Positions 32,183-43,588 of a DNA stretch of 64,000 nt are shown here, in pieces (position 1 is the stretch's first letter; each line of letters begins with the position of its first letter). The position numbers and the translations under genes are program-made. Source of the DNA: Heterobasidion occidentale (Eukaryota > Basidiomycota > Agaricomycetes > Russulales > Bondarzewiaceae). Below the pieces are notes generated by a model. The model was not told the DNA's origin and did not search any database. It was given only the letters and a program-made list of their open reading frames with translations. The stretch is taken from positions 1 to 64,000 of the forward strand of contig JBCAQO010000010.1 in the NCBI GenBank assembly GCA_039111635.1. Direction: 5' to 3'.

Positions 32183-34760
32183 TCAGAACACCCATGCCGA
32201 GACGGAAAGATGGTACTGAACGCACCGAAATATGATAGCGACCGAGTTCGGACCGTCCAGAGCAAGTGCTCCTTCTCGAGTGCCGTCTGCGACCTGCCGC
32301 TCCAACAGGCCGCGCACGACGGCACCCACATCCGCACCAGTTCCATTGGTCGCAGGAGTCGGACCGACCGGGGAGGGCTGCCCCGCATGGAGGACGGATT
32401 TTTCCGGCTCGAGGAGCGCAAAAATGAGGGAGGAAAGGCCAGTCACGAGGAACTGGGGCACGACGACGAAGACGTTGTGGATGCCCTGTGGTCAAGTCAT
32501 GCGGCCCCTCCAGATCGACACGCAGATGACGAATTCGGAGACACGTACGAGGATGATGCCGGCTTTTGCACTCAGACCTGGCTCGCGAGCGCCGGCGGCT
32601 ACGCCATTCTCACCTGCCCCATCGATGGAAGTGACGTCGACCCAGCTGCGCCTCGCACCAAAGTTCCCCATCATTGCCTCCTGGGGCCGTGCGGCAGCCT
32701 CACTCCACGGCCGGTCCTCGCCTTCTATCGATGGTGTCCGTTCCCGATCCACGTCTGAATGTCCATCGCCATCGTCGGATCCTACTAGAAACTGTTCGCG
32801 CTCCCCGCCATTCTCTCGTGCGCGGCCTGTCCCTGTTCGTGTGTCCGCGAGAAGGATGGACTGAGCGTCGTCGACGTCCGGATCCGTGGAAGACGTGGGG
32901 GTGGTCAAGATGGCCTCCGCAAGCTACGGACCACAACATGAGAGCCGTGAGCGGATGGGAAGGCCTACAGTGAACATACCAGTGAAAACGGAGCCCATTG
33001 CGTGATTGCCCAAGGAAAGCCTGTCAATGTCATCAACACGGTCGCACCGGCGACGCTGTCCGTGAGGCTGTCCCAGAACGTCAGCGAGGTCGGTACCGTC
33101 GGAGGGTGTTCAAAACCCACAACGTGCCCATCATGCAGAACGCAAAGATGATATGCGACAAGGCCCAGAGCGTTGCCAGATGAATTTTGCCCTCCCACCA
33201 TCTTTTCGCGTGCTCTCCAGCGTCCAGCCAGCCCGACCTAGGCTTTCTTCGCCTTGCCTCGCTGACCACGAGCGGGGCCAAGAAATTGGTGGCAAGCGCC
33301 AGGAGGGACGAGAACAGCTGAGCGCGCGCGCCGAGACGCGTTGCTTCTGCGTCGACCTTGTCGTCCAGTATGGTAGAAGGAGGTAGGGAGCGCCGATATA
33401 GGTCCCCAATATACGTCGTCGTGTAGAAAAGGATCGGGAACCAGGCGATCCACGAGCTGCAGCGCGGCCATCGTCAGGGCAAGGACAGAGAGTCAAAAGG
33501 CGATCACTGACAAGAATTGTATCAAGCACTGCGAGGGGTATGGGTCAGACAGAGTCCATTCTGAGCGTGATACGAACCCACTATTTGGCGAATAACGTAG
33601 GGGAGTGTACGAGCATTGGTCCAGAGGTCCCCGATTTCCTTCCGGAAGCTCTTCTTGGGCTGACTAGGGGAAAGCCGTCAGCCTCATCGCGAACGCCATG
33701 ACCGTGGCTGCTCCACCACGCGATGTGGAAGCCGCGGGACGTACCTAGACGTGAGTAGAATACGTTCTTTGACCGAAGACGCCGTGAGTAGGTGTGTTGC
33801 AATAAGTAGGAAGGACGATATGACCGAAAGCACTTGTAGCTCAGTTTTCCCAAAGATAGGAAACGAGGCCGGCATGTCCACGTTGCCGCTAGAAACGAAG
33901 AACGGCCGTCAACGTGATGCGCATCGAATGTCGGGTCAGCGTGGACCCACAGGAAGAACCCAACCACGCCCCCGATTCCAAGCATGCGTGCAGCCCAGGC
34001 GTTACCACGGGCCTGCTCGGCGGGGGGTACCGTGTCCACAAGAAGTGCGCGGTCTACCGCCTGGACTGGACATCGCGACGTGGGTCAGCATTCTGTCATT
34101 TGCTCTGCATAGCGAGGCTCACCGGCGTTGATGCTAAAGTCGATGCAATAAATAGCCCATACCGCCAGGAAGACGGTCAACGAATCGTTCTGAGCGAGGG
34201 CGTCAGGGACGCGCGGGGCGACGCAGTGGGGAGACGTACGGCAGAGGAGCCCAGGCTGGTGACCACGCCGGCGAACTGGCGCGTGAATCCCAGAAGAATG
34301 AGAGCGGACGCGCAGACCGCGACGCCAGCGAGCATGTAGGGGCGCCGCCGGCCGAAGCGAGACTTGGAGTTGTCTGCGAGCACACCTGTATCCCACGCGA
34401 GCACTGAGTGCGCTGCCGATGACACAGACACGGGGCATACCGATGAGGGGCTGCACGACGAGTCCCGATATTGGGCCGGCAAGGAAGACGATGGCGGTGA
34501 GGGACTTGGACATGCCGAGGGAGATGAGATACGGGGTTGCTGCGCGCGCTGTTTAGCGACCGAAATGCAACGAGTCGCGCGAGCGAGGAGTGCTCACCGT
34601 AGGACATCTCGACGGACCACATCACCTGGACACCGAGGAGTCCGACGGTGAGGGCGGGGAGCTGTGCCCAGCGCGGACCGAGTATTTTAGCGACGCCGGC
34701 CCATTGGGAATTGTCTGAGGCATCTTCCTCGGAGACGGGGAGGGCGGCGAAGCCCGTCAT
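32183..34760 (-). CDS. MFS transporter, SLC45/SUT-like (sucrose or alpha-glucoside)
   Basis: Exon 1 (from 34,760, MTGFAALPVSEED) holds TM1 (LPALTVGLLGVQVMWSVEM). The following exons give YLISLGMSKSLTAIVFLAGP, QPLIGVLADNSKSRFGRRRP, the hallmark RxGRR loop, and YMLAGVAVCASALILLGFTR. Then come AVWAIYCIDFSINA, RALLVDTVPP with ARGNAWAARMLGIGGVVGFF, LATNFLAPLVVSE, TLWALSHIIFAFCMM and TGFPWAITQWAPFSLV. After a long charged cytoplasmic loop (about 32,900-32,500) the end is GIHNVFVVVPQFLVTGLSSL and IFALL, stopping at 32,183. This is a complete 12-TM glycoside-pentoside-hexuronide/SLC45-type carrier, expected at the plasma membrane as a proton-coupled disaccharide importer. The substrate is inferred from the family. 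It converges with URC4, with 230 bp between the stops. Confidence 0.8.
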
Positions 34761-35213
34761 CGTCGTCAGTAATTTTGAGGGGATAGCAGTGAGTGAGCGG
34801 AGACGGTGGACGAGGCGGCTGCGCGCCTTGACGAGCGCGCGATGACGAGACTGCCACGTGATCTACCCCGCCTTCCTCGGGGCCTGCTTCGCAAAGAAAC
34901 TCGAGGGAAATTCAGAGCACGGCGTTGACGCAAAAGTATGTAAAGCAGCATCTTTATTGGGAGATTAAATATGATACGGGGGGGGCAGATGACACGCTCT
35001 ATGTCTGCTGGGTGCATTTTGCGTAATATACTATTGGACTCGACGAAAGAAAGTCGAGAAGCGTCGCCCGTCGGGATTGCTTTTCGTGCGTGGACAGGAA
35101 GACGGGGAGAGTGAGAGTGATTGTGAGGAAAAAGATGGGTCGGAGGTGGGTGGGAGGGAGCCTGAGGGCGACGCGCCGGGAGAGACGGTGGCGGGGCGGG
35201 AGCTGTGGCGTGC
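34761..35213. promoter_or_regulatory. Divergent intergenic region, transporter (-) and AP-1 mu (+)
   Basis: 453 bp between two start codons. An AT-richer part (34,930-35,050) lies in the middle. No distinct motif could be assigned. Confidence 0.3.
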
Positions 35214-36943
35214 ATGGCCAGCTTGATAGCGATCCTCGACCTCAAGGGCAAACCACTCATCCAGCGCTCCTACCGCGACGATGTCCCCGCATCCTACATC
35301 GACCGCTTCCTCCCGCTCATCCTCGACATCGAGGAGGAGGGCCAGCACCAGGCAGTGACGCCTGCTTCTCCAATCAGGGCATAAACTACATGCACATCCG
35401 CCACTCCAACCTCTACCGTGCGTGCCTCTCTCTCTCTTCCTTCCTCTGACCTCGCTCGTCGAACCGCCCGTGCGCAGTGCTCGCCCTGTCCCGCCGAAAC
35501 TCCAATGCGGCCGAGATCATCCTCTTCCTGCACCGCCTGTCCCAGGTCCTCGTCGAGTACTTCAAGGAGCTCGAGGAGGAGTCCATCCGCGACAACTTTG
35601 TCATCATCTACGAGCTCATGGACGAGATGATGGACTTTGGCTATCCCCAGACGACGGAGAGCAAGATCCTCCAAGAGTCCGTCTGTTCCTCCCCGTCCCC
35701 GTCCCCGCTCGCGCTGCGCTCCCCCTCACCTGCCCTCTGCCCAGATACATCACCCAAGAGTCGCACAAGCTCGAGATCCAGGTCCGCCCGCCCATGGCCG
35801 TCACCAACGCCGTCTCCTGGCGCTCGGAGGGCATCCGCTACCGCAAGAACGAGGTTTTCCTCGACGTCATCGAGAGCGTCAATCTGCTCGTGAGTGTGCC
35901 CCCTCGTCCTGCTGCCGATCGCCGCTCACTCGTGCACCCCTTTAGGTCAACGCGAACGGCAACGTCGTGCGCTCCGAGATTCTTGGCGCGGTCAAGATGA
36001 AGTGCTACCTGTCTGGCATGCCCGAGCTCCGGCTAGGCCTGAACGACAAGGTTATGTTCGAGACCACCGGCCGAAGTGCGTCCATACGCGCGCGCGCGCG
36101 CGCTCTCCCTCACTCTTTCACGTACTCACTCGCCCGCAGCCTCGCGCGGCAAGTCGATCGAGCTCGAGGACGTCAAGTTCCACCAGTGCGTGCGGCTGTC
36201 GCGGTTCGAAAACGACCGCACGATCTCGTTCATCCCGCCGGACGGCGAGTTTGAGCTCATGTCGTACCGGCTCTCGCAGGCGGTGAAGCCGCTCGTGTGG
36301 GTCGAGGCGGCGGTCGAGAACCACAAGGGCAGCCGCGTGGAGTACATGGTCAAGGTCAAGGCGCAGTTCAAGCGGCGGAGCACGGCGAACAACGTCGAGA
36401 TTTACGTGCCCGTGCCCGACGACGCGGACAGCCCCAAGTTTAGGGTGAGCGCGCAACATCACACGCGCCGTTGATGTACCCTGACGCGCGCGGGGGCTGG
36501 ACAGGCTTCGACGGGCTCTGTGCAGTACGCGCCGGACAAGTCGGCGTTCGTGTGGAAGATCAAGCAGCTGGGCGGCGGGCGCGAGTTTCTGATGCGCGCA
36601 CACTTTGGGCTGCCGAGCGTGAAATCAGGTGCGCCCCTCCGCCGCTCATTTCGCGCGTCCCGCCTAACCATCGCCCAGAACAAGACGTGGAGAAGCGGGC
36701 GCCGCTGACGGTCAAGTTTGAGATCCCGTATTTCACGGTGTCCGGGATCCAGGTGCGGTACCTCAAGATTGTCGAGAAGAGCGGGTACCAGGCACTGCCC
36801 TGGGTGCGGTACATCACGCAGAACGGCGACGACTACAGGTGCGTGAGGTCCCGCCGCGCACGCGAACCGGACACTGACGCGCGCGCACGGGCAGCTTGCG
36901 GACGGCTTTGGAAAAGGGCAGCGCGCCTATTGTGCCCATGTAG
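35214..36943 (+). CDS. apm1: AP-1 clathrin adaptor complex mu subunit
   Basis: The ATG at 35,214 begins MASLIAILDLKGKPLIQRSY. The longin-like N-domain continues as GINYMHIRHSNLY, NAAEIILFLHRLSQVLVEYF and DNFVIIYELMDEMMDFGYPQ. The mu homology domain starts at SHKLEIQVRPPMAVTNAVSW and continues YRKNEVFLDVIESVNLL, GAVKMKCYLSGMPELRLGLN, DVKFHQCVRLSRFENDRTIS, KPLVWVEAAVENHKGSRVEY, FVWKIKQLGGGREFLMRAHF and FTVSGIQVRYLKIVEKSGYQ. It ends LRTALEKGSAPIVPM at 36,943. About eight introns have normal borders. The product recognises tyrosine-type sorting signals at the trans-Golgi network and endosomes. One break: CCTGC at about 35,361-35,365, where a T-containing base is missing between VTP and CFSNQG, probably an assembly error. 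Confidence 0.93.
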
Positions 36944-37086
36944 GTATCATTGGAGCAATACAGTAGATTCGGGTATATATATATATAAATCGTGAACAAG
37001 AAAGGAGCGTGTAAGCTATCTGCCTGCAGGCAGTGTCTATGTGAGGTTCGGACGATAAAAACAGCAAGAAGATGACGTGGTGGGCG

Positions 37087-38042
37087 CTACGGCGCCCTGA
37101 CGCGTGGGACGTGGAGGGCAAGCAGGAGCTTGTTCCAGGCACGCCGCAGGGGGCGTGGGCGCGGGCGCTTGCCGGGCGCGGCGTCGGTCCGCGCGGCAGC
37201 GGGCGTGATCGCGGTTGCGTCCCCCTCGTCGTCGTCTGCGGACGCGGACCAGTGTACGCGCGGGGAGCGCGAGCTGGAGCCGGTGGAAGCGGGGGGGCTG
37301 GTGTCGAGGCTGGTGTCGCTCGCGCGGCGGGTGAGGGAGAGGGCGGAGCGGGAGTCTGCGGAGTCTGCGGAGCGGACGCTGGTGGGGGAGGAGGGGCGCG
37401 AGGGGGGAGCGGCGGGAGGAGATGGAGGCGGCGTAGGCCTTTGCGGAGACGGGGAGGACGACGCCGTCTGCGCCGAGGCCGAGGCGGGAGAATTTGGGTG
37501 CGGCGGTGGCGGAGAGCCAGTTCTCGGCGGGGTCGCGGGAGGTGGAGGGGCGGCGACGATGGAGCGGCGGCGGAGGGGAGGTCGGGGACGGGAGGGGGTG
37601 GAGAGGTGGAGGAGGAGGAGGCCGATGGGGAGTAGGAAGCGCGGCGGGAAAAGCGGAGAGAGAGAGAACTGCGCTCGGAGGTGGCGGGGGCGGGGGCGGG
37701 GGAGGTAGAGGGGCGAGATACGGGCTCGCTGTGTGCGCTTCTCTTCTCCTCTGCGGCGAGGCGAGCGAGGTCGACGACGGCGGGGTCACTGTGTGTGGTG
37801 ATGGTGGCGCGGCGGACACGCGGGCGCTGCTCTGAGAGAAAGACGGGAAGGGGTGGGAGGGTGTTGAGATTAGGGGAGGAGGAGACGCGCGGGGGCTCTG
37901 TGTGCTCTGCGAGCGCGCCGCTAGGGGAGAGAGCGGGCCCAGCGAGGGGCGAGGAGCGGTAGGGGCGGGAGAGACGACGAGCGGGGACGGCGGTGGAGTG
38001 GCGGCGGAGGGGCTGAGGACGGGGTGCGAGGTTAGGATCCAT
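37087..38042 (-). CDS. Ser/Pro-rich hypothetical protein
   Basis: Starts at 38,042 with MDPNLAPRPQPLRRHSTAVP and continues with Ser/Pro/Arg-rich low-complexity sequence (AVVDLARLAAEEKRSAHSEP). A short conserved-looking block, DPAENWLSATAAPKFSRLGL, then GADGVVLPVSAKAYAAS, lies in a second frame (about 37,530-37,440). A third frame gives RRASDTSLDTSPPASTG and ends RAWNKLLLALHVPRVRAP at 37,087. The two frame changes fall in C/G homopolymers without clear introns, so they are probably assembly indels. No catalytic motif, signal peptide or membrane segment is seen. The function is unknown; phosphorylation-prone regulatory proteins often look like this. Confidence 0.5.
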
Positions 38043-38331
38043 GAAGTGAACAGACCCACAGCCGTCTCTTTATCAACTCGGCGTCTGCAGGCCTGGCAGG
38101 AACAGGTCGGCGGGCTGTCGCCGCCAGTGCCGTCGCGCCCTGTCACCGCCTGCGTTATCGCCCTCGTCTCTCGCACCCAGGACCGGCATCGCAGCTCCCC
38201 TGTATATTCCGCACGATCATTCGGGAGTATACATCCACTAGTAAATGTCCTCGCCGTGATAAGCACCGCGAGCAGATAACCGGCCGCACACACAGCGCCG
38301 CGCCGCGCCCCTCCGTGACAGTCCCTCCGAG

Positions 38332-39116
38332 TCAGTGATGCGTCGGCTTTTTCCCTGATCGATTCTGTCAACACACACGTGCCCGTACTCCCCCGCCACC
38401 GCCCAAAGTCTGAACTCACCGTCCACAAACATGTTTCGCGTCGCAGCGGGCAGCGTCGCCGTCACCCCGTCCAGCGCCGCGCTCAGCCGCACCTGGCACC
38501 CCAGCCGGCTCGTATCCGTCAGTCCGAACGCCATGTCCAGCATATCGTTCTCGTCGTCCTCCGGCTCGGGCAACAGGTCGTAGTGTTCCGGCGACAGGAT
38601 GACGTGACACGTCGAGCACGCGACGGAGCCCTCGCACGCCCCTGCAGCAGCCGCTCTCGTCGGAGCCGCTCGGATGAGAAAGAGAGAGAGGGAGCCGTGC
38701 GCACCTTCCAGGTCGATGTCATACTCGTGCGCGACCGCCAAGATGTCGTCGCCCTCGTTCGCCTCGACCGTCTTGATCAGCCCTCCTTGGCGTCCTTGAA
38801 GTGCACCTTGATCCTGCTCCGCCCTCAGCCTCGACGGACGACGGACGACAAACATGCCAACGCACCCGGTGCCGGGCTCTGGCCGCACGATCCCTTCATG
38901 TCGCGCGACTGGCGCAAAGAGAGACCGTCAGCACCCCAGGCGCACCCAGGCCGCTGACGAGAACGCACCGCTGCTGGTATGAAACCGTCCTACGTGGGCG
39001 CTCGAGGGCGCTGACGAAGACTGCGCTGGTGGCCGAGACCGAGCGATGGGGCAGCGATGGGGGCCCCGGGCGAGGTTTTGAAGAGGGCGCAGGAGAGCGC
39101 GTGCTGGGGATGGCAT
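38332..39116 (-). CDS. Adrenodoxin-type [2Fe-2S] ferredoxin, mitochondrial (Yah1-like)
   Basis: The ATG at 39,116 ([20 protein letters not shown]) opens an Arg/Ser-rich presequence ending near GRFHTSS, typical of matrix targeting. The exons then give [106 protein letters not shown] and NMFVDGKKPTHH, ending at 38,332. The four cluster cysteines are in [10 protein letters not shown] and the later LGCQ, as in the adrenodoxin family. The role is electron transfer for Fe-S cluster and heme A synthesis in the matrix. The last intron (GTGAGT to ATCAG) separates NMFVDG from KKPTHH. One base is missing near 38,781 (GGCTGATC where GGCCTGATC is expected). Confidence 0.9.
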
Positions 39117-39636
39117 GGCGGCTGGCGAGAGGACGGAGGTGGTCGGCGCAAAAGGCTCGGAGCGGAAGACGTCCCCGACGCCATGTGCGTTTCCCACGCC
39201 CCGGCTCCGTCGAGCAGCCTTCCCCACCGAGCCCCTCCCTCGAGGCTTATAAGTAAGGGCAGAGACCCCGCAGCACAACTCCGATCGCGAGCGATGGCTC
39301 TTCCACGAACAACCTCAAACTCCGAGCACAATCCGTCCAGCTCGGCGCACTCCCCCGACGACCGAGGACGTTTACGCGCCCACACCGCTGCACCTCCATC
39401 GCACTCGACCCGAGCACATTGACTCGGATAATATTCATTCGTCGGTCCCTAGCCATTCTGCACGCCTTGGTCAGCGCACGGTCGCGATCTTGGTATGGAT
39501 GGCAGTATCGCGTCGCGAATGCAGCACCAGAATGTCATTTACATAACTGCCTCGCATCTGATAATCCTCTCCTTCCGTGCGCACGCCTTATAACCAGGTC
39601 CATCACCATGCCTTCCTTCCCCAATCCCCACCCGCA
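39117..39636. promoter_or_regulatory. Divergent promoter region, ferredoxin (-) and GMC oxidase (+)
   Basis: CTTATAAG at 39,246-39,253 is a TATA-like palindrome about 130 bp upstream of the ferredoxin ATG. CTTATAACC at about 39,588 is a TATA-like site about 50 bp upstream of the GMC ATG. Assignment is by position only. Confidence 0.4.
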
Positions 39637-42067
39637 ATGTCCAACGTCGTCTTTTCCTCCCAACACTCGTCCTTTCGCTCCGCCAAGTTCTCCAAAGACG
39701 GCGCGCCCGTCACCCCCGAATTCGACTTCGTCGTCGTAGGCGGTGGCCCCTCGGGCTGCGCCCTCGCCGCCCGTCTCGCCCAGGACGGAAAGTTCAGCGT
39801 CCTGCTCCTCGAAGAGGGCGTCACGTCCGTGCCCCCGCCCGCCCTTCCCCCATGTGTCCCCACCCGCTGATCCCCGTGCGTGCAGCGTCGACCAGAACCC
39901 GGAACTGCGCAACTGCGTCAACGCCCCGCTCCAGACCCGCTCCCTCCACTTTTCCCAGTTCGACGCCCAGTACCGCTCTGCCCCCGAGGAGCCCTTCACC
40001 GGCCGCGAGATCGACATCAACAGCGGTCCGTCTCTTTTCCCCTCTCTCGTCGCCCGCGCTTCTCGCTGATTCTTCTGCCAGGGAGAGTCCTCGGCGGATC
40101 CTCCTGCATCAACTGGGCCATCTGGACCCGCGGCCCCAAAGGTGCGCACACGAACCTCCCGCGTCTGCGCACTCCCTGACACGCGCGCTCGAAAGACGAC
40201 TATGACCTCTTTGCGGACCTCGTCGACAACCCAGAGTTTTCTTGGGAAAAGATCGTCCCCGTCTACGACCAGGTGCGTCCGCCAGACCTGCCCTCGCGCC
40301 GGCCCCGATGACGCGTCTCCCCCACAGATCGAGAAGTGCTCGAAAGACTCCAAGAACCCCATCTCCGTTCGCGCCATCTCCCAGACCCCGCGCACCCAGC
40401 GATGGTCCTCCGTCGCAGAACAGTCGTACAAACAGGCCGGCTTTGCCAAGTACGATGACGTCAACGGCGGCCCCATGCTCGGCTACACCGAGCTCGTCGA
40501 GAACGTCGACGACAAGGGCACCCGCTCCTCCGCGAACGGCTACTTTGGCGCCACCGTCGATCCCGCAAAGACGCGCCTCGAGATATGGACCGGGCTCCGC
40601 GTCAGCAAGATCCTCTTCAGCAGCGGGGAGCAGACGCCCAGGGCGATCGGCGTCCAGACGAGCGCCGGCGCGGTGCACGCCAAGCGCGAAGTGGTGCGGA
40701 TCGCGACCCTCGACCCTCGCGCGCCCGAGCACTGACCGCCCTCGCCCCGACGCAGATCCTCACCGCCGGCGCGATCCAGAGCGCGTACCTCTTGCTGCTG
40801 TACGTCGTCGCCCACGCCCTTCTCGGACGCTGAAGCGACGCCTCCCCAGCTCCGGCGTCGGCCCCGCCGCGCATCTCGCCGAACACGGCGTCCCGCTCGT
40901 CGTCGACTCGCCCACCGTCGGGCAGCAGATGTGGGAGCACCCCTTCATGGACCTCTCGTGAGCCTCCACTCCGCCACCCGTCCGTGAGCGCGCCGCTCAC
41001 CAGACCCAGATTCCGATTGAAGGATGAGTACCGCACCGACACCGTCGAGGACCTCTCCAGCGTGAGGACCGCCGGGAGGCACCTGCACACCTGGGCCCGC
41101 GAGGGAAAGGGCATGATGAGCGGTACGCGCGCGCCTCTCTCGCTCTTCGCCGCTCCGCGCTGACGCGCCCCCTCGAGGCTTGCCGTACGAGTGGATCGCT
41201 TTCACCAACGCGCAGCGCGAGATCGAGGCGCTGCTCAAAGACGGCGAGTCGCTCTCGAACCCCGCGCGCGATTCGTCCGCTCACAGCCTCCCGCCCAGAT
41301 CCCTCCGCATCGCCCATCGAGCGCGCCACGCTCTTGCGCGCCGCGACCCCGCACTTTGAGAACTTCCTCACCTACGGCCACGGCCTCACCACCGCCCCCG
41401 ACCCCCTGGAGTCCTCCTACATGTCCATCACGACCGTCCTCCTGCGCCCCAAGTCGCGCGGCTCTGTCTCGCTCGCGCCCGCCACCGCCAAGTCCGGCGC
41501 CGCGCCCGCCGTCAAGATCGTGCTGAACCAACTCAAGGACAAGGTCGACCAGGAGCTCATGCTCCAGGCCCTCGAGCGTGCCTTTGACATCCTCCAGGCC
41601 GACGCCTGGACGGATCACCTCGAGCCGAGGCCGAGGCCGGATCGCGACGGCCTCCTGGAGCTCATCAAGAAGGACCTGCGCACCAGTGAGTCGCTTCATA
41701 CCCCCCGCCCGCGTCCGCAGCGCTGACCGCCGCGCAGTGTGGCACTTTGGCGGCACCGCCCCCATGTCGACCAAGTTTGGCGCGGGCGCGCTGGACAACC
41801 GATTCCGCGTGCTGGGCGTGGCCGGCCTGCGCGTCGCCGGTGAGTCCCCGCTCGTCTCTGCTCTCTCTCGTTGCGCATTTCCCGAGTCGGCGCCGCGCAG
41901 ACACGGGCGCCGTGCCCTTCCCGGTCGCCTGCCATACCCAGGCCATCGCCTACGCCCTCGGAGAACAGGTGCGTTCATTTCCGCGCGATAAATCGGCTCC
42001 GCTTAATGACTTTGTTGTCCAGGCGGCTCGGTTCATCGGACAGGACTACGCGAGCGTCGTCGTGTGA
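39637..42067 (+). CDS. GMC-family FAD oxidoreductase
   Basis: The ATG at 39,637 gives MSNVVFSSQHSSFRSAKFSK. The FAD-binding Rossmann motif FVVVGGGPSGCALAARLAQD follows, then VLLLEEG. The GMC signature is GRVLGGSSCINWAIWTRGPK. Later exons give SANGYFGATVDPAKTRLEIW, ILTAGAIQSAYLLLL, SGVGPAAHLAEHGVPLVVDS, VGQQMWEHPFMDLS, PYEWIAFTNAQREIEALLKD, FENFLTYGHGLTTAPDPLES, VWHFGGTAPMSTKFGAGALD and HTQAIAYALGEQAARFIGQD. The stop is at 42,065-42,067. About eleven introns have GT-AG borders, some very short. His of the VWH motif is at the place of the GMC catalytic His. There is no clear signal peptide, so it may act in the cytosol. The substrate (alcohol, sugar or other) cannot be deduced. Confidence 0.85.
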
Positions 42068-42201
42068 TTGAAAGCAGCTGGACGTCAACATCAAATACAG
42101 CCCATGTACACATACTGATAGAATAAGATTACACGGTGGAACACGTCTCGTCCGGGCTAGGCTGCGTGCTTTAGAGTCCCCCTCGCGTCGTCGACATAAT
42201 G

Positions 42202-43064
42202 CTACAATTTGTTCGGGATGGGCTGCATCTTGCTCAACAAGGCCGAGGCGACCATCCGCCCCGAGGCCTTGTCCATGGCCTTGAACAGAACGGTTCAGAT
42301 GCGCGACGCCGTCCCCGAAAAGAGCGCGCACGGACCTCGCATCGCGCGGTCATCACCCGCTTGCCCAGCGTCACGGACGTGCTGACGATCCGCAGACACG
42401 TTCCCCTGAGAACAGATGCGGGTGAATGAACGCGGTTGAAATTCGCGAGGCGGTCTGGACCTACAGCGGCGCCGGCGCATGGTACGTGACGTTCAGCCCC
42501 TGCGTGACGCCGACGCCGTTTACGTTCTCCATGAGGCCCAGCACGAGGAGGGGCGTGCTGGCACAGCTGTGATCGAAAGCGAGGTGAGGTCAGGCGCGGC
42601 GATCGCGCACGCAGAGACGCGCGCACTTGTCAATGAGGTAGGCTATGCACCCCCCGTGCATCATGCCCGCGCCGTTCAGCATGTCTGGGGAACCGCGTCG
42701 GCCGGCGCGCGGGCGGGCGTGAGCAGGAGACACCAGAGATGAGACCCGACGCACCCTTGCCGACGACGACCTCGCAGACGGTCGTCGCCTCCAACCTGCC
42801 GCCCCTTCCCTCCTTTCTGTCCACCTTGACCTCGACAAACTTGACCGCCCTGCCCACCGTATACGCAAAGCTGCCCTCGTCGCCAACCCCGTACGACGCA
42901 AACGTGTTGTTCGTCAGCCGCTTGACGACGTCGGGCGCGTTGCCCGCGACCTCTGAGATGTCGCCAGAATCTGGCATGGAATGGGGGTCGATCCACGGCT
43001 TGGAAGCCGCGGACGGCGGGCTGACGCTCGTCGACGCAAGTTTAGATCGCGATAGGCCGGACAT
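42202..43064 (-). CDS. Hotdog-fold thioesterase (PaaI/THEM2-like)
   Basis: The ATG at 43,064 gives MSGLSRSKLASTSVSPPSAA. Then come GNAPDVVKRLTNNTFASYGV, AVKFVEVKVDRKEGRGGRLE, ATTVCEVVVGKGASGLISG, DMLNGAGMMHGGCIAYLIDK, LVLGLMENVNGVGVTQGLNV, TYHAPAPL, GTCLRIVSTSVTLGKRVMTA and FKAMDKASGRMVASALLSKM, ending PIPNKL at 42,202. The sequence NxxGxMHGGxxAxLxD is the active-site motif of the acyl-CoA thioesterase 4HBT/PaaI group, with Asn-Gly and His-Gly-Gly; the following helix Asp is also present. Short introns separate the blocks. It probably hydrolyses acyl-CoA thioesters in the cytosol or mitochondria. A TATA-like TATATAT sits about 80 bp upstream (43,139-43,147). Confidence 0.8.
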
Positions 43065-43138
43065 GGTGCGTGCGACTGAGAAAGCCAAAGGTGGAGGGGG
43101 ACCGTGTGATGTGAACCCCGAGCGACAAGTCGAGGCCT

Positions 43139-43148
43139 GGATATATAG
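43139..43148 (-). promoter_or_regulatory. TATA-like element of the thioesterase gene
   Basis: CTATATATCC on the minus strand lies about 75-85 bp upstream of the thioesterase ATG at 43,064. Confidence 0.4.
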
Positions 43149-43373
43149 GAATGCGTCCAGTCCGTGCTCGGCTTTTAATGGGACGGCCGCGCACTTGGAA
43201 ATCTGATTTGAGGGAAGAACATTGCGCCACGACGAGAAGACCGCTGTCCCATGATTTGCGCGCACGGCCGCGGGTGTAAGCACGACGGCCCGGAATACAC
43301 AAGAGAAGCGGCCGGCGCTCCTCCGCAGAGCGACAAAAGGCTGCGCTCATCGTTGTCCAAGTCGTTATTCGCC

Positions 43374-43399
43374 TCACACACACACACATAAACACACAT
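43374..43399. repeat. CA microsatellite
   Basis: A (CA)n tract with one TAAA interruption, in the spacer between the thioesterase gene and the Cdc20 stop codon. Confidence 0.8.
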
Positions 43400-43588
43400 G
43401 TCGAACTGGCATCGAAGGTCGTCTATGAGTCATGATCGAGTTTATCCGAAGATAAGATCGCGAAAGTGTGGGCGCAAAGGCTGGAACGAATGAGTAGACC
43501 TGTGTATCGATATAACAAACAAGATGATTGGACGTAGCGAGCGAGAAAACATGGCAGACAGAGACGGTCGCGGCGCACAGCTCCCCTT

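Noticed and set aside
35966..36603. Minus-strand frames opposite AP-1 mu
   Set aside because: They are shadows of the conserved plus-strand exons.
37072..37962. Plus-strand Gly/Arg-rich frames opposite the Ser/Pro-rich gene
   Set aside because: Composition is that of antisense GC-rich DNA. The minus strand has the ATG and protein-like blocks.
39535..40476. 313-codon minus-strand frame opposite the GMC gene
   Set aside because: The plus strand carries the FAD-binding and GMC signatures in spliced exons; the minus frame has no motif.
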